From: a virus
Direction: 5' to 3' (one strand)
IMG/VR virus record: IMGVR_UViG_3300047562_003832
Span: 1-25,430 of that record
DNA length: 25,430 bases
Both the position numbers and the translations under genes were made by a program. The notes below the pieces were generated by a model. The model ran no database searches, was not told the origin of the DNA, and was given only the letters and a program-made list of their open reading frames with translations. Below are positions 10,901 to 20,400 of the stretch, in pieces (within the stretch, counting starts at the first letter, position 1; the number at the start of each line of letters is the position of its first letter).

Positions 10901-13900
10901 CACTTACGCCAGTAAGTTTAAAATTATCATTATCTATTCTAATTGCATAAACTCTCGTTGGTGCAATATCTGTTATAATTCCAGTGATAAAATTCGTTCT
11001 GATTGTATTCCCAATAGAAACTTCAGATACTTCTAAAGAGGTTTTTAATTGATCGGAATAGAAAATAATGTCAGTTCCCCCATCAATGACTTCAGTCGAT
11101 ATTATAGAATTTGTTCCAATAGAAATAATTGTTCCTATTCCAATATTATTTTCAGAAAAAATTCCAGACCCAATTGTTAAAACACTTGTATTTGCAATTC
11201 CAGTAATAATTGAAGATCCTCCGGATACAACACTTCCAACAAAATAAGTATATGTTTCTCCAATGGAAACTATTGATGTTCCTTCAGGCAATGATGCCCC
11301 AATAATTAGATCTCCAACATTAATTCCATTTGTCGAAACAATACCGGTGATAGTGGAAAATCCAACTATAAAGTCACCAACAAAATCTCTACCACCAGAT
11401 ATGGTAGTTCCAATTCCAATTGGACTCGCATCTATACCATCAATAGTCGAATAAGGTGTGTAAATTAATTCTTCACCAGTTTGAAAAAAGTGGTTTGGAA
11501 TCGTAAATATTCCCGTAGACTTATCTAAAATATTTAAATTTTTGGGATTAAATGTTTTTTCAAAAATAGGAGTTCCTTCGTAATTTAAATCAAATTCTAA
11601 TCTATCTTTTCCAAAATTATTCAATGATCCATAAAATGCAGTAGAGAGTTCTTCAATAACATCACCATAAGTAAAACTATCTGGATTATTGAACTCATCA
11701 ACATCAAAATATATTAATTGATTAAATTCTTGAATTAAAATATTTTCAGAAGAAAACATTAAATCGGGATAAAACTTAACTATAACATTGTTCCCACTTA
11801 TTTCAGCTCCGAAAGTTCCTATTCCAGTAGTAGAGGCTGATCCAACAGATAAGAAAGGATATTGTTGAATATTAACTGTATTGTTATCGGATACAACAAG
11901 AACTTGGTGAAGCGCAACCGTGTTTCCCACTCCAACTCTAATTAAAGATTTTAAAGTAGATTCGACACCCAATTCATAAGATGCAACTGTTGTAATTCCG
12001 GTAGAAATTTGATATGATGTCTCTAGTCTGGCACTTTTTTCAGTTCCAGGATCTTGATCTTCTACTAAGTATCGATAAGTTCCTATTCCGGAAGAAGTCG
12101 AACCAAATCCAACCGTTTTTGCTTTTACAGTAATATTATTATTTGTATTATTTGTAAAATTGAGACTAAGTACATCATTAATTATACTGACTCCAAAAGT
12201 ACCAATAAATCCAAAAGATGATCCACTTATATTATTTTCAGTATCAAAACAATATTCACTAATATATCCATTATCACCATCATGATATGCTAAAATTTCA
12301 AAATAGTTCATATCTAATGTATCTTCGTTTCTTATAAAAACATTAGCATATACTGTATCTATTGAAGATAATTGAGATTTAAATATATCTGTAGTTATTC
12401 CAGCAGTCTCGAAATTTTCAGTTCTTCCACTGAGACGTAGAAATCCAATATCCTTAAAATTTTCTTCGATATTTATTAGATTTGATGAAAAATAATCTCT
12501 GTATATTTTTATATTATAATTAAAAATTAGTGGATTTATTGGGTCAAATCTTAATGCAGTATTTCCATTACTTGCAAATGTTCCACTAAGATTTCCTAAT
12601 AAAGAATCGCCAGTATAAAGATCAATTTTATTTAAGGTGTATGTATTATCATAATTATTTAAAACAACAACTTCACTGGTTTGTATATTGATTTTATTTT
12701 CATCAGTTATTTGTACCAAAAATTTTGAGAATTGATCTGTTACCGAATATTCAATTACTTCAATGAAATCATCCCTATTAAATTCTGCACTAGAAAATTT
12801 ACTACTAATATCATCTATTTGAAGAACTCTGTTTGAAATGCATTCAATATAATCTGCTAATTTTCTATTTCTAAAAAGAATAGCATCTGAAAAATTTAAA
12901 CTAGATAAGTAGTCTAAAGCTAAATCAAAATTATTAAAAGTATCTATTCTCTCTTCAGAGACAAAATCTAAAATTTGGTTTAATATTTGATCTGAACTTA
13001 TCCCAATTGATGCTCTAGATGTTATACCAACATCTGCAAAATTTTTAAATCCTGTGGGGTGAACAAGACGATTTACTGAATCTTTAACTCTATTAAAATC
13101 TAAAACTACATTATTTTTATATTTTTCTCCGGTAGTTTTAATTGAATATGATAAATTTTGATAATAATCATTATCAGGTAAAACTTGATAACTATTATTT
13201 AACTTACCACTATCATTTTTCCACCCATAAGACCTTTTTTTCGAATAATCAACATTAAAATATTTTTCAAAAGAAATATCTTTATTTACTCTAGATAGAT
13301 TTCCCGATAGTGTGCCACTTAGTAAATCATTATATGATAATCTATTTTCACCCAAAATAGTTAAATAATTTTTATTTGATGTTTGTACAACTAAATCTGA
13401 TGGTTGATTATTAATCAATAATTTTTCACCAGTAAAAAATATGCTAGGTACTCTGTCAAATATAAAAGTTGGATAATTTTTTTGATTTACAATACTAGTA
13501 AAAAATGGTTGTATTGTAATTGGAATTCCTGCATTATCAGTATAATCTCCTATGTTATATTTTAAAATGGCAGGATTAGAATTAATAAAGTCAACTACCT
13601 TAAAAAATTGATATCCATTCTCTGCAGAATTAAATCCCGTTCCTGGTGTAATAGTTACACCAAGATCACTAGTGATAGATCGTCTTTTTATACCTTCAAC
13701 AAAAATATAATCTCCTATTGCAAATGGGGGAGTAATAAACCCATTAACTGCGGGAGTGGATAATTCACATTCTACAATTCCATCCACATAACTCAAAATT
13801 CTTTCTATTGAAACACCATTACTATTATTTTCAGTAAAAATTGTATGCTCAACAGACTCTAATCCTTTTGGTTCTTCAATAACATTAACATTAACTACAG

Positions 13901-16900
13901 CACTTCCTCTTAATTTTGCCATCAAAAGCCCAGAAGAAATCTTTTCTCTAGTATTATTGTTAACTAAAGATAAAGTTGGTGGGGAGATGAAATTTTTTCC
14001 ACCATATGTAACATTAATACTTTCAATTTTATCAGAATTTTGAAGCCTTATCAATCTAGGTATATCGGCCTTTGGTTTAAGAGTTTTATCTGATGAATAC
14101 TCAAATCCTTCATTTAAAATTCTAAGGTTTTCAATTTTTCCAATACTTTTTGAATCCGCTTCAATAATAGCATTAGATCCAAAACTTAAAGTGTTTATTT
14201 TAGAAACGAAAGGTAATTTCTTATATCCAAAACCACCGGATATTAAATCAATTTTGTCAATTCCTCCCGTTGCAGTTTTAGAATTTGTAGTATACTTAAG
14301 AACATCACATTCTGATGATTTATATGAATACTTTTCAGGTACTTCATTTAAAGATATATTGAATGTTGTATTCCCCACACCAAATATATTGTATTCTCCA
14401 TTATAAGCACTATTTTGATATAAAATTTGAGAGCGATTAATAACATCAGAATCTACTGAAACTAGAGATCCTGATTTTTCTAAAGTATAAAATAAATTAA
14501 ATGGTAAATTTGCTGAAAACCCTATAGTTATTGAGGCCGAAGTTGAAACTCCAATAGTTCCAATCTTAGAAACGGAAAAAGAAGATTCATCACCAGTGGA
14601 TATAAATTCATTTTTAAATTCGGAATCATAAAAGAATTTTAAAGATAATCCCGAAAGAGATGAATCTGATACATCAAATACAACATTATTATTTTTAATT
14701 ATATTTAATTGTGGATTTATTAGACTAATTTGCTGCAATGCACCACCAGTTTCACCAATACTCACAAATCTTGGTGGAAAAGAGATAGAATTTTTATAAG
14801 TATCGCATAAGTAAAAATAATCATCATCAATCCTATGAATAAAATAACCACCAGTATCTAATCCAGATGCAATCGAATCTTCAGAATTATAAAAAACTTT
14901 TTGTCCTGTTTTTAATCCATGAGATAAAATATTAATTTTATTTGTGGTTGTATCAAGATTAGATGAACTAAATCCAATAGGATTAACTAAAATTTTATTA
15001 TATTGTGCATTATATTTAATAGTGATATTTGAAGAAGTAGTTCCAATTCCAGTTGATAATCCTGGATTTACCATTAATGAAATTTTATCACCATAACGTA
15101 AATCATGATTTGTGGAAATTGAAACCTGGCATGTAATTTTTTTTACATCGGCAGTAATCTGTTCGTATTCTGGTTCAAAGTAATAATAATTATTATCTGA
15201 ACCAGTATTGTTAAAAAATAATCCGCCAGTTGTTGTTAAACCAACATTTGTCACAATTCCAATTGTGTTTGGAGTTTTATTAATTACATAAACATATTGA
15301 CTATTTCCAGATTCTGGAAGAGTAAAAAATGATGTATCTGAAACGTTTTTAACAATCAATGATCCAGAATCATTAGGTTTCACAAATAGAACTTTTTGAT
15401 TAGTTTTAAATGGGTGATTTGGTATATAAAGACTTTGTGTTTCTACTGAAACTGAATTGGATTGATTTCCAAGTTGATAATGAATAGTGTTAAAAGTTCC
15501 TGTATCTAATCCAGAACTTACAGAAATATTTGGATTAAAATAAACTTTTTCATTTATTTTAGAATTAAAATGTGGTGTTTTTAAATCGACTAAAAACGTA
15601 TCGGTATAAAAATTTACTCTTGTACCTGAAGTATGTCCAACTGATACTCCTCTAGAAACTCTTAAAATATTTTTACTTTCAAAAATATTTAAAATAAATA
15701 AATTTTCATCCTCAATATTAAGTTCTGACCCAATGTGTATATTACTTGGAAATGGTGAAATGTAAATATCAGTTACAACTCCAATAGTTGTATTTGATGG
15801 CATCGAATAAATTAATGATGAAAATTCTGAAGAAACTCCTATTTTATGTGATCCCACTAAATTTTCAACAGAATCTGCAAGTCCACCAGAAATTTGTACG
15901 GTATCTCCATCCAAGAGATTGTGATATGGAAAAACTTTAACTTGAATTTGATCGGGAGTTTTTCTAAGTACTAAAGAATTTTCATATATTTCAGATGTTG
16001 TTAATATTCTTGTTATATTTTTACCTACAAGTGAACTTACTACTGCTGAAGCACCACTACCTTCTGTTTCAGTTTCGTCAAAAATTAAAGAATCTCCCAC
16101 AGAATATTGATTCCCAGATTCAATTACAGATAAATCTTCTATAGACCCATCAGAGACAGATTCAACTAGAGAATTTTGTTGTATTAATTTGTTTGATTCA
16201 ATGATAAAATCATTACTGGAATATTTTTCTGATACTCTATAAGGAAATGTATTTCTAACAAGATTTGAATTATTAAAATCATAATCTTGTTTTTGATTTA
16301 AATCTGCATAAAATTTTGATCTATATTTATTACCTATAAAATATGGAAATTTTGGTTCCAATTTATTTGTTGTTAAATTAGTGGAAACTCCTACAAAATA
16401 TGCATAAACGCCATTTGGAAAATCTGGTGTTTTTGAAAACCTACCATTATATTCATCTAAGTCGCCATTATTTGTATAAACATAATCTTCAACAAAAAAT
16501 CCTAAATTATATCCATCTGGACGATTAATAATATTAAAATTATTTGCTACATATCCAGTTTGTAGTATTTTTACTTGAGAATTGTCATCATCTGGATTTG
16601 AATATCCATATGGGCCATAGATTGGATTTCCATCATAAGACCATCCAATTATTTTAGAATGTTCTAATTGACCAATATCTGCAAATGATCTTCCCTCTCT
16701 ATCAGTAGAATATCCAACAATTCCATAACATAAATCTTCACCATCTTCTGTTAAAATTTCATCAGAAAATCTTTTTTCGTTATTTATCGTTAATGATCTA
16801 ACATCTAGTGTCAATGCACCATTTTTTCCATTCGGTTCAACTCTAATAGATGTATTTTTTGAGTTGTAATTAGATCCAGAATTAATTATAATAACATTTT

Positions 16901-19900
16901 GAATTCTACCATTTACAACATTTGCTCTTAACTTGGCACCTATTCCATCGCCATTAATGATTAAGTTTGGAGATGATGAGTAATTCGATCCACTATTTTG
17001 AACTTCAACTCCAACAATTTTACCATTAGTTATAATTGGTTTTAATTGTGCAGAATTTCCAGTTCTTAAATTTACTATAGGTCGTCTATGGAAGTTTAAA
17101 ATTTTAGATCCATAATCGGTTCCTGGTTCGTATAAGTAAGATCCAATAATTTCTCCTCTAAACAATGGACTAGCAGTGATTGTTCCAATTACTCCAGAAT
17201 ATTCAATTTCAAGATTTAAAGTTATTGGTGGATATTCAAATATTTGTTGACCTAATCCTGTAGATGAAAATGTAACATATTTTCCTTGATTAAAATCATC
17301 ATTTAATGGTGCTGATGTTTTAATACCAGCATTTGCAAGTCTAAACTTTGTATCATCTAATTTTATAACATAATATTGATTATTTGTTGATAATCCAGTT
17401 ATTGGTTGATCAAATGTATATCCAAATCCAACAGAAGTTCTGTAATTAATTAAATCTCCATGATTAAATCCATGATTTTGAAAACTTATTGTATTTGAAG
17501 TTGTAGATATTCCCGTTGGTTTAACTTTTAAACTTCTATTTTCATATCCAGATCCACCATCAAGAACTTGAATATCTGTTAAAATCTTTTTACCATTCAA
17601 CAATCTAAATTTATGAATACCACCAGCATTTGAAGTTGTAAACCCAACTGTGTTAATGCCAGCACTTAAATCAGATATACTATTATACAATCTAATTGAA
17701 CTTGTATTAATTACTTCAGGATAATATACTGAACCATTTATTAAAAATCTTGATTGATCAGTATTTGATTGTCTAAAAGTTCCAATTCCTAACGGAGTAT
17801 TTCCATTTGAATTATATACAATTGGAGTTCCATTTTGTAAGTTATGAAACTCTAAAAATGAGATAGTTTCCTCTTCTACATTAAGTCCACCACCCAAAGT
17901 TGAAATTTGTGCGTTAAAATTAAGTTCCCTAAATCTTTCTTCTATTATTGGCTGTAAAACAGCTCCAGAACCATTTCCTCCAGATATAGTAGCAGAAATT
18001 ACTCTTTCAATATCGACATCGTTTGGATCAACTAAAACTTCTTTTAGATTTCCTCTGATTATCAAATCTACAAGTGCAGTTGTTCCAATACTAATACTGG
18101 GATTTGATACTATAACTTTAGGAGGCGATAAAACATCATAATCAGAACCAGAATTAATAATACTTGGATTTGTAAGTGGGCCATAATAAATTTTATCGTT
18201 TGACTTATAGTTGATAATTTCAACACCATTGATTAACATACCAACTGGTCCTGGTTGAGTTTCAATTCCATCTCCAGATTGAATATTAGGACTTAAAGAT
18301 ATTTTTCTGAGTGCTTTTTTAGGAGCTAATTTTTTATTTTGTGCCTGTTCTTCTAGAGTAAATGTATGAGTAGATGTGTCTGAAGATTTTAAAAATTGGA
18401 TATAATTATTAGTTCCAATAAAAGATCTTGCGTTATATAATCTTATTTTATTTTTAATATCTTCGGTATTTGACGAGTCTAAAACTTCTACATAATAGGT
18501 TCTATTGAAAACCAACCCTTCAATAGGATTTGAAGAACCTGTATAAATTACAGCATCTCCTGTTATAAATGGAACTTCAGTTTCAAAAGAAATAATACTA
18601 TATTTTGTTGTTCCGTCAAGTGATATAATTGCACCTGAAAAAATATCATTTAAATTAGATGATGAAGTAATATCTAGAGTTTTACTTATTATTTGTTTAG
18701 TAATTGTATAGCTGGGTAACGAATTGGACGCTACATGTATAAATTTTGAATTCTCATCATATGTATTTTGAACATTAGCAGTTATCTTTGGATATTTTAA
18801 TTCAATACCTGTTGAATCTGCATAATCAATATTTTTTCTTATACTTATTTTTGTATTTTGATTAATGTCTACTATATTCTTATTTAATTCAACAATCTTA
18901 TTGTTTATTGAAGTTACAATTGCATTATTGACAATAATATCTTCAGAATTTCTGTTTAACACATTTACAGAGTCTCCTATTTTGAGACTCGACTTATCAG
19001 GCAAATCATAAAGAGTTACTATATTGTTATTAACCGTAAAGAATTCTACTTCATATCTTGAACTTGTGTTATAAATCCAAGAATTAAATACAATTTCTTT
19101 ATAACTTTTATTTGATGGATTTTTTATTTTTTCCCCAATATTTTTTACAGAAATAACATCACCAATTGACCTGAAATAAATATCATTTTGATTTTCTAGA
19201 TCTGATAATACACCTGTTATTCTAAATTCTACTTTTTTAGAAGTGTCACCATTCTCATAACCATAAATTATTTTATCAGATCGTATATCTGATCCAGAAT
19301 TAATTTCAGTATCTATACCAGTACATCCAAAAAATTGATTAATACTTTTATTAGTATATTTAATTATATTTGAACCAGATATTAAAGTTCCAAATTCACC
19401 AAAACCAATTGTAGAATCTACTGTAATAACTGAAGAATTTATGTTAACTTTTTCTATTACTTTAGTTGTTGGAGTAATTTCAAACGTTCCTTGAATTAAA
19501 CTTTTATCATCAAATCCTGCAAAAAGTTGAATTTTATAATAAGTTTTTTGATTTCTTGTTATAATTTCTACCTCTGAAACCGGTGCAGATGCAGTATTGT
19601 CACTACTATTAATAGTTTGTCCAACTAAATTATTTGGGTTATTTCCAGATATTAATTCTGCAACTATAACCTCTCTTCTAATAAACTCTGCATCAGATGG
19701 TCTAAATAAAAATTCCTTTAAATTTAAAATTGTAGGATCGACACCGTATAAAACGTTATAGAGAATACGAAAAGATTCTGATGTACCTTTTGATTGATAA
19801 AAAGTTCTTATTTCTTTAATAAAATTATTAACGTTTAATTCTGAAACAAAATCAACATTTTCAAATCCAGGAGCCAAAGATTGTTTTAATTTTTTATAAA

Positions 19901-20399
19901 ATTCTTTTAAAAATAAAGAACTTAAATTTTGAACTACTGTTCCTGTTGTATGAGTTTCAGCTTTCGATGTAGAAAACTCAAGTTCTTCAGGATTTTCAGA
20001 ACTTTTATAATTAACAATACCACTAAAACCTCTTATACATCCAGTAAAAGAATTTGTTGTAATTCCAGTATAAGTTATTATCTCATTATCAATTTTAAGT
20101 AATCCATATTGTGAAGGAAATCCCTTTGTATTACTTACATTAATCGTTGAACTGTTTATTTCAACATTAGAGGTTAATATAGAAGTTCCAGAGATTGCAT
20201 CTGGAGTTAGATTATTTAATTTTTTATACTGATCTAAATTTTCGGCAATATCTACAGGACCACCCTGAAATTCTTGCGAAATATAATATTGCTTCAGAAA
20301 CTCCACTGCTTTAGGAGTTTCTGATATAATAAATTCTGGTAATTGATTTTCAACAATTTGTTGAATTTTAACCCTAGAATCAAAACCAGCTATAATCAT
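7977..20399 (-). CDS. Giant baseplate wedge protein in the gp7 position (4140 aa), with YHYH-like domain and many beta repeats
   Basis: 4140 residues, roughly 450 kDa, between gp6 and gp8, which is where T4 has gene 7 (about 1030 aa). Two stretches resemble T4 gp7 as I recall it: residues 200-217 (FYQSKG...SFRILYNVLY) with LVGQTI at 258-263, against T4 FYSTKG...KFLFKVLY...LVGQTI; and RLVHPTGF at 2444-2451, against RFVHPVGF. Between and after them lie: a D/E-N-E-I-I-TYTG...RG module near 100-127 with related copies near 330, 1556 and 3237; H-x-x-x-x-G-x-x-V/I/L modules near 850, 979, 1492, 1764, 1825 and 2970; GSGY/GSNY repeats; and a YHYH-like domain at about 1240-1360 (GWSYDGNPIYGPYGY...LDEYNGRF...GVYAYF). 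Residues about 3330-3900 hold FLNGVMQEPG-type modules. The start is supported by GAGG 4 nt before the ATG; the gp6 stop overlaps this site. Confidence 0.8.
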   Translation of the reverse strand: MIIAGFDSRVKIQQIVENQLPEFIISETPKAVEFLKQYYISQEFQGGPVDIAENLDQYKKLNNLTPDAISGTSILTSNVEINSSTINVSNTKGFPSQYGLLKIDNEIITYTGITTNSFTGCIRGFSGIVNYKSSENPEELEFSTSKAETHTTGTVVQNLSSLFLKEFYKKLKQSLAPGFENVDFVSELNVNNFIKEIRTFYQSKGTSESFRILYNVLYGVDPTILNLKEFLFRPSDAEFIRREVIVAELISGNNPNNLVGQTINSSDNTASAPVSEVEIITRNQKTYYKIQLFAGFDDKSLIQGTFEITPTTKVIEKVNINSSVITVDSTIGFGEFGTLISGSNIIKYTNKSINQFFGCTGIDTEINSGSDIRSDKIIYGYENGDTSKKVEFRITGVLSDLENQNDIYFRSIGDVISVKNIGEKIKNPSNKSYKEIVFNSWIYNTSSRYEVEFFTVNNNIVTLYDLPDKSSLKIGDSVNVLNRNSEDIIVNNAIVTSINNKIVELNKNIVDINQNTKISIRKNIDYADSTGIELKYPKITANVQNTYDENSKFIHVASNSLPSYTITKQIISKTLDITSSSNLNDIFSGAIISLDGTTKYSIISFETEVPFITGDAVIYTGSSNPIEGLVFNRTYYVEVLDSSNTEDIKNKIRLYNARSFIGTNNYIQFLKSSDTSTHTFTLEEQAQNKKLAPKKALRKISLSPNIQSGDGIETQPGPVGMLINGVEIINYKSNDKIYYGPLTNPSIINSGSDYDVLSPPKVIVSNPSISIGTTALVDLIIRGNLKEVLVDPNDVDIERVISATISGGNGSGAVLQPIIEERFRELNFNAQISTLGGGLNVEEETISFLEFHNLQNGTPIVYNSNGNTPLGIGTFRQSNTDQSRFLINGSVYYPEVINTSSIRLYNSISDLSAGINTVGFTTSNAGGIHKFRLLNGKKILTDIQVLDGGSGYENRSLKVKPTGISTTSNTISFQNHGFNHGDLINYRTSVGFGYTFDQPITGLSTNNQYYVIKLDDTKFRLANAGIKTSAPLNDDFNQGKYVTFSSTGLGQQIFEYPPITLNLEIEYSGVIGTITASPLFRGEIIGSYLYEPGTDYGSKILNFHRRPIVNLRTGNSAQLKPIITNGKIVGVEVQNSGSNYSSSPNLIINGDGIGAKLRANVVNGRIQNVIIINSGSNYNSKNTSIRVEPNGKNGALTLDVRSLTINNEKRFSDEILTEDGEDLCYGIVGYSTDREGRSFADIGQLEHSKIIGWSYDGNPIYGPYGYSNPDDDNSQVKILQTGYVANNFNIINRPDGYNLGFFVEDYVYTNNGDLDEYNGRFSKTPDFPNGVYAYFVGVSTNLTTNKLEPKFPYFIGNKYRSKFYADLNQKQDYDFNNSNLVRNTFPYRVSEKYSSNDFIIESNKLIQQNSLVESVSDGSIEDLSVIESGNQYSVGDSLIFDETETEGSGASAVVSSLVGKNITRILTTSEIYENSLVLRKTPDQIQVKVFPYHNLLDGDTVQISGGLADSVENLVGSHKIGVSSEFSSLIYSMPSNTTIGVVTDIYISPFPSNIHIGSELNIEDENLFILNIFESKNILRVSRGVSVGHTSGTRVNFYTDTFLVDLKTPHFNSKINEKVYFNPNISVSSGLDTGTFNTIHYQLGNQSNSVSVETQSLYIPNHPFKTNQKVLFVKPNDSGSLIVKNVSDTSFFTLPESGNSQYVYVINKTPNTIGIVTNVGLTTTGGLFFNNTGSDNNYYYFEPEYEQITADVKKITCQVSISTNHDLRYGDKISLMVNPGLSTGIGTTSSNITIKYNAQYNKILVNPIGFSSSNLDTTTNKINILSHGLKTGQKVFYNSEDSIASGLDTGGYFIHRIDDDYFYLCDTYKNSISFPPRFVSIGETGGALQQISLINPQLNIIKNNNVVFDVSDSSLSGLSLKFFYDSEFKNEFISTGDESSFSVSKIGTIGVSTSASITIGFSANLPFNLFYTLEKSGSLVSVDSDVINRSQILYQNSAYNGEYNIFGVGNTTFNISLNEVPEKYSYKSSECDVLKYTTNSKTATGGIDKIDLISGGFGYKKLPFVSKINTLSFGSNAIIEADSKSIGKIENLRILNEGFEYSSDKTLKPKADIPRLIRLQNSDKIESINVTYGGKNFISPPTLSLVNNNTREKISSGLLMAKLRGSAVVNVNVIEEPKGLESVEHTIFTENNSNGVSIERILSYVDGIVECELSTPAVNGFITPPFAIGDYIFVEGIKRRSITSDLGVTITPGTGFNSAENGYQFFKVVDFINSNPAILKYNIGDYTDNAGIPITIQPFFTSIVNQKNYPTFIFDRVPSIFFTGEKLLINNQPSDLVVQTSNKNYLTILGENRLSYNDLLSGTLSGNLSRVNKDISFEKYFNVDYSKKRSYGWKNDSGKLNNSYQVLPDNDYYQNLSYSIKTTGEKYKNNVVLDFNRVKDSVNRLVHPTGFKNFADVGITSRASIGISSDQILNQILDFVSEERIDTFNNFDLALDYLSSLNFSDAILFRNRKLADYIECISNRVLQIDDISSKFSSAEFNRDDFIEVIEYSVTDQFSKFLVQITDENKINIQTSEVVVLNNYDNTYTLNKIDLYTGDSLLGNLSGTFASNGNTALRFDPINPLIFNYNIKIYRDYFSSNLINIEENFKDIGFLRLSGRTENFETAGITTDIFKSQLSSIDTVYANVFIRNEDTLDMNYFEILAYHDGDNGYISEYCFDTENNISGSSFGFIGTFGVSIINDVLSLNFTNNTNNNITVKAKTVGFGSTSSGIGTYRYLVEDQDPGTEKSARLETSYQISTGITTVASYELGVESTLKSLIRVGVGNTVALHQVLVVSDNNTVNIQQYPFLSVGSASTTGIGTFGAEISGNNVIVKFYPDLMFSSENILIQEFNQLIYFDVDEFNNPDSFTYGDVIEELSTAFYGSLNNFGKDRLEFDLNYEGTPIFEKTFNPKNLNILDKSTGIFTIPNHFFQTGEELIYTPYSTIDGIDASPIGIGTTISGGRDFVGDFIVGFSTITGIVSTNGINVGDLIIGASLPEGTSIVSIGETYTYFVGSVVSGGSSIITGIANTSVLTIGSGIFSENNIGIGTIISIGTNSIISTEVIDGGTDIIFYSDQLKTSLEVSEVSIGNTIRTNFITGIITDIAPTRVYAIRIDNDNFKLTGVSGGSGIGFTFTNNGSGNLHKLEMKKKLEKCLITVNGVNQYPLIWTPVNHTIQYNGGSIGAGITFFGLSGISSIAPKDLIKIDDEYVRVINVGFGTTNTGPVTGVGTIPIVEVNRGFVGTSATSHLDGTEARIYRGSFNIVGNKIHFTEAPDGKGNNNRLDQSGLPLPKSTFNGRVFLRRDYEFNKLYDDVSSQFTGIGRTFNLSVQGQNTSGVEPGSGLVFINDVFQTPDTENNAGNNYVLTSSENSGITTITFTSITRPNSDDVIIVDSDVNQNQVPRGGIIISLGSTGGLGYAPLVGASVTAVTNGAGSIISVGTGSTDIVGSGYRGGTISVGVTDSTGSGAVITATVGAGGTLSFNILNGGSGYTNPMFKIDSPSYENLSIIGVSRLSVGNTTETGIGLSVTVNVGESSVTGVGNSFFEVKSFNITKPGYAFMRGDKFEVVGLVTDARLSSPIEKLVFTVEEIFVDSFACWQLGELDYIDSIKNFQDGFRTRFPLFRNNELLSFEKDKGNIESNLIDFNTLLLIFLNGVMQEPGVSYTFNGGTTFRFREPPKPEDNIAIFFYRGTRDVDSSLINVNETVKPGDTLRLDKHNFIPSTVPQTNRIVSLIQSADVLETGVYLGDGVDENIFRPIHWEKQKRDLIINQNFEFKSRDSIETLVVPSAKIISNVSPTDGEIFVDDAQFFKYEENDPNTSTVIQQFEGLIIESNEIISAGFTANVSAASTIESIEILTGGNGYTPGSILTLKIANPIGIGSTATATASVSAAGTVSSISITNPGSGYTVTNPPQIICTPPEFTRELIPQIKFAEGFSGIITGITTSTGTGSNPLALQFNLQYDSLTNIDSLVVGYPILVSQTNIGNGVISINSSDNDVVGIGTSFFDNIFIINQISRDNLVGVITCNVLSTSNISGISTNGNFCGRFSWGRLSGISRSNNPVSINVSGYTVNSGLTTYPQILRRGYGLRNTGGLSKELK

Positions 20400-20400
20400 A

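Noticed and set aside
16880-17050. CRISPR-like or tandem DNA repeats within the gp7-like gene
   Set aside because: The repetition is at protein level only (GSNY and GSGY units); DNA copies differ and spacing is irregular.
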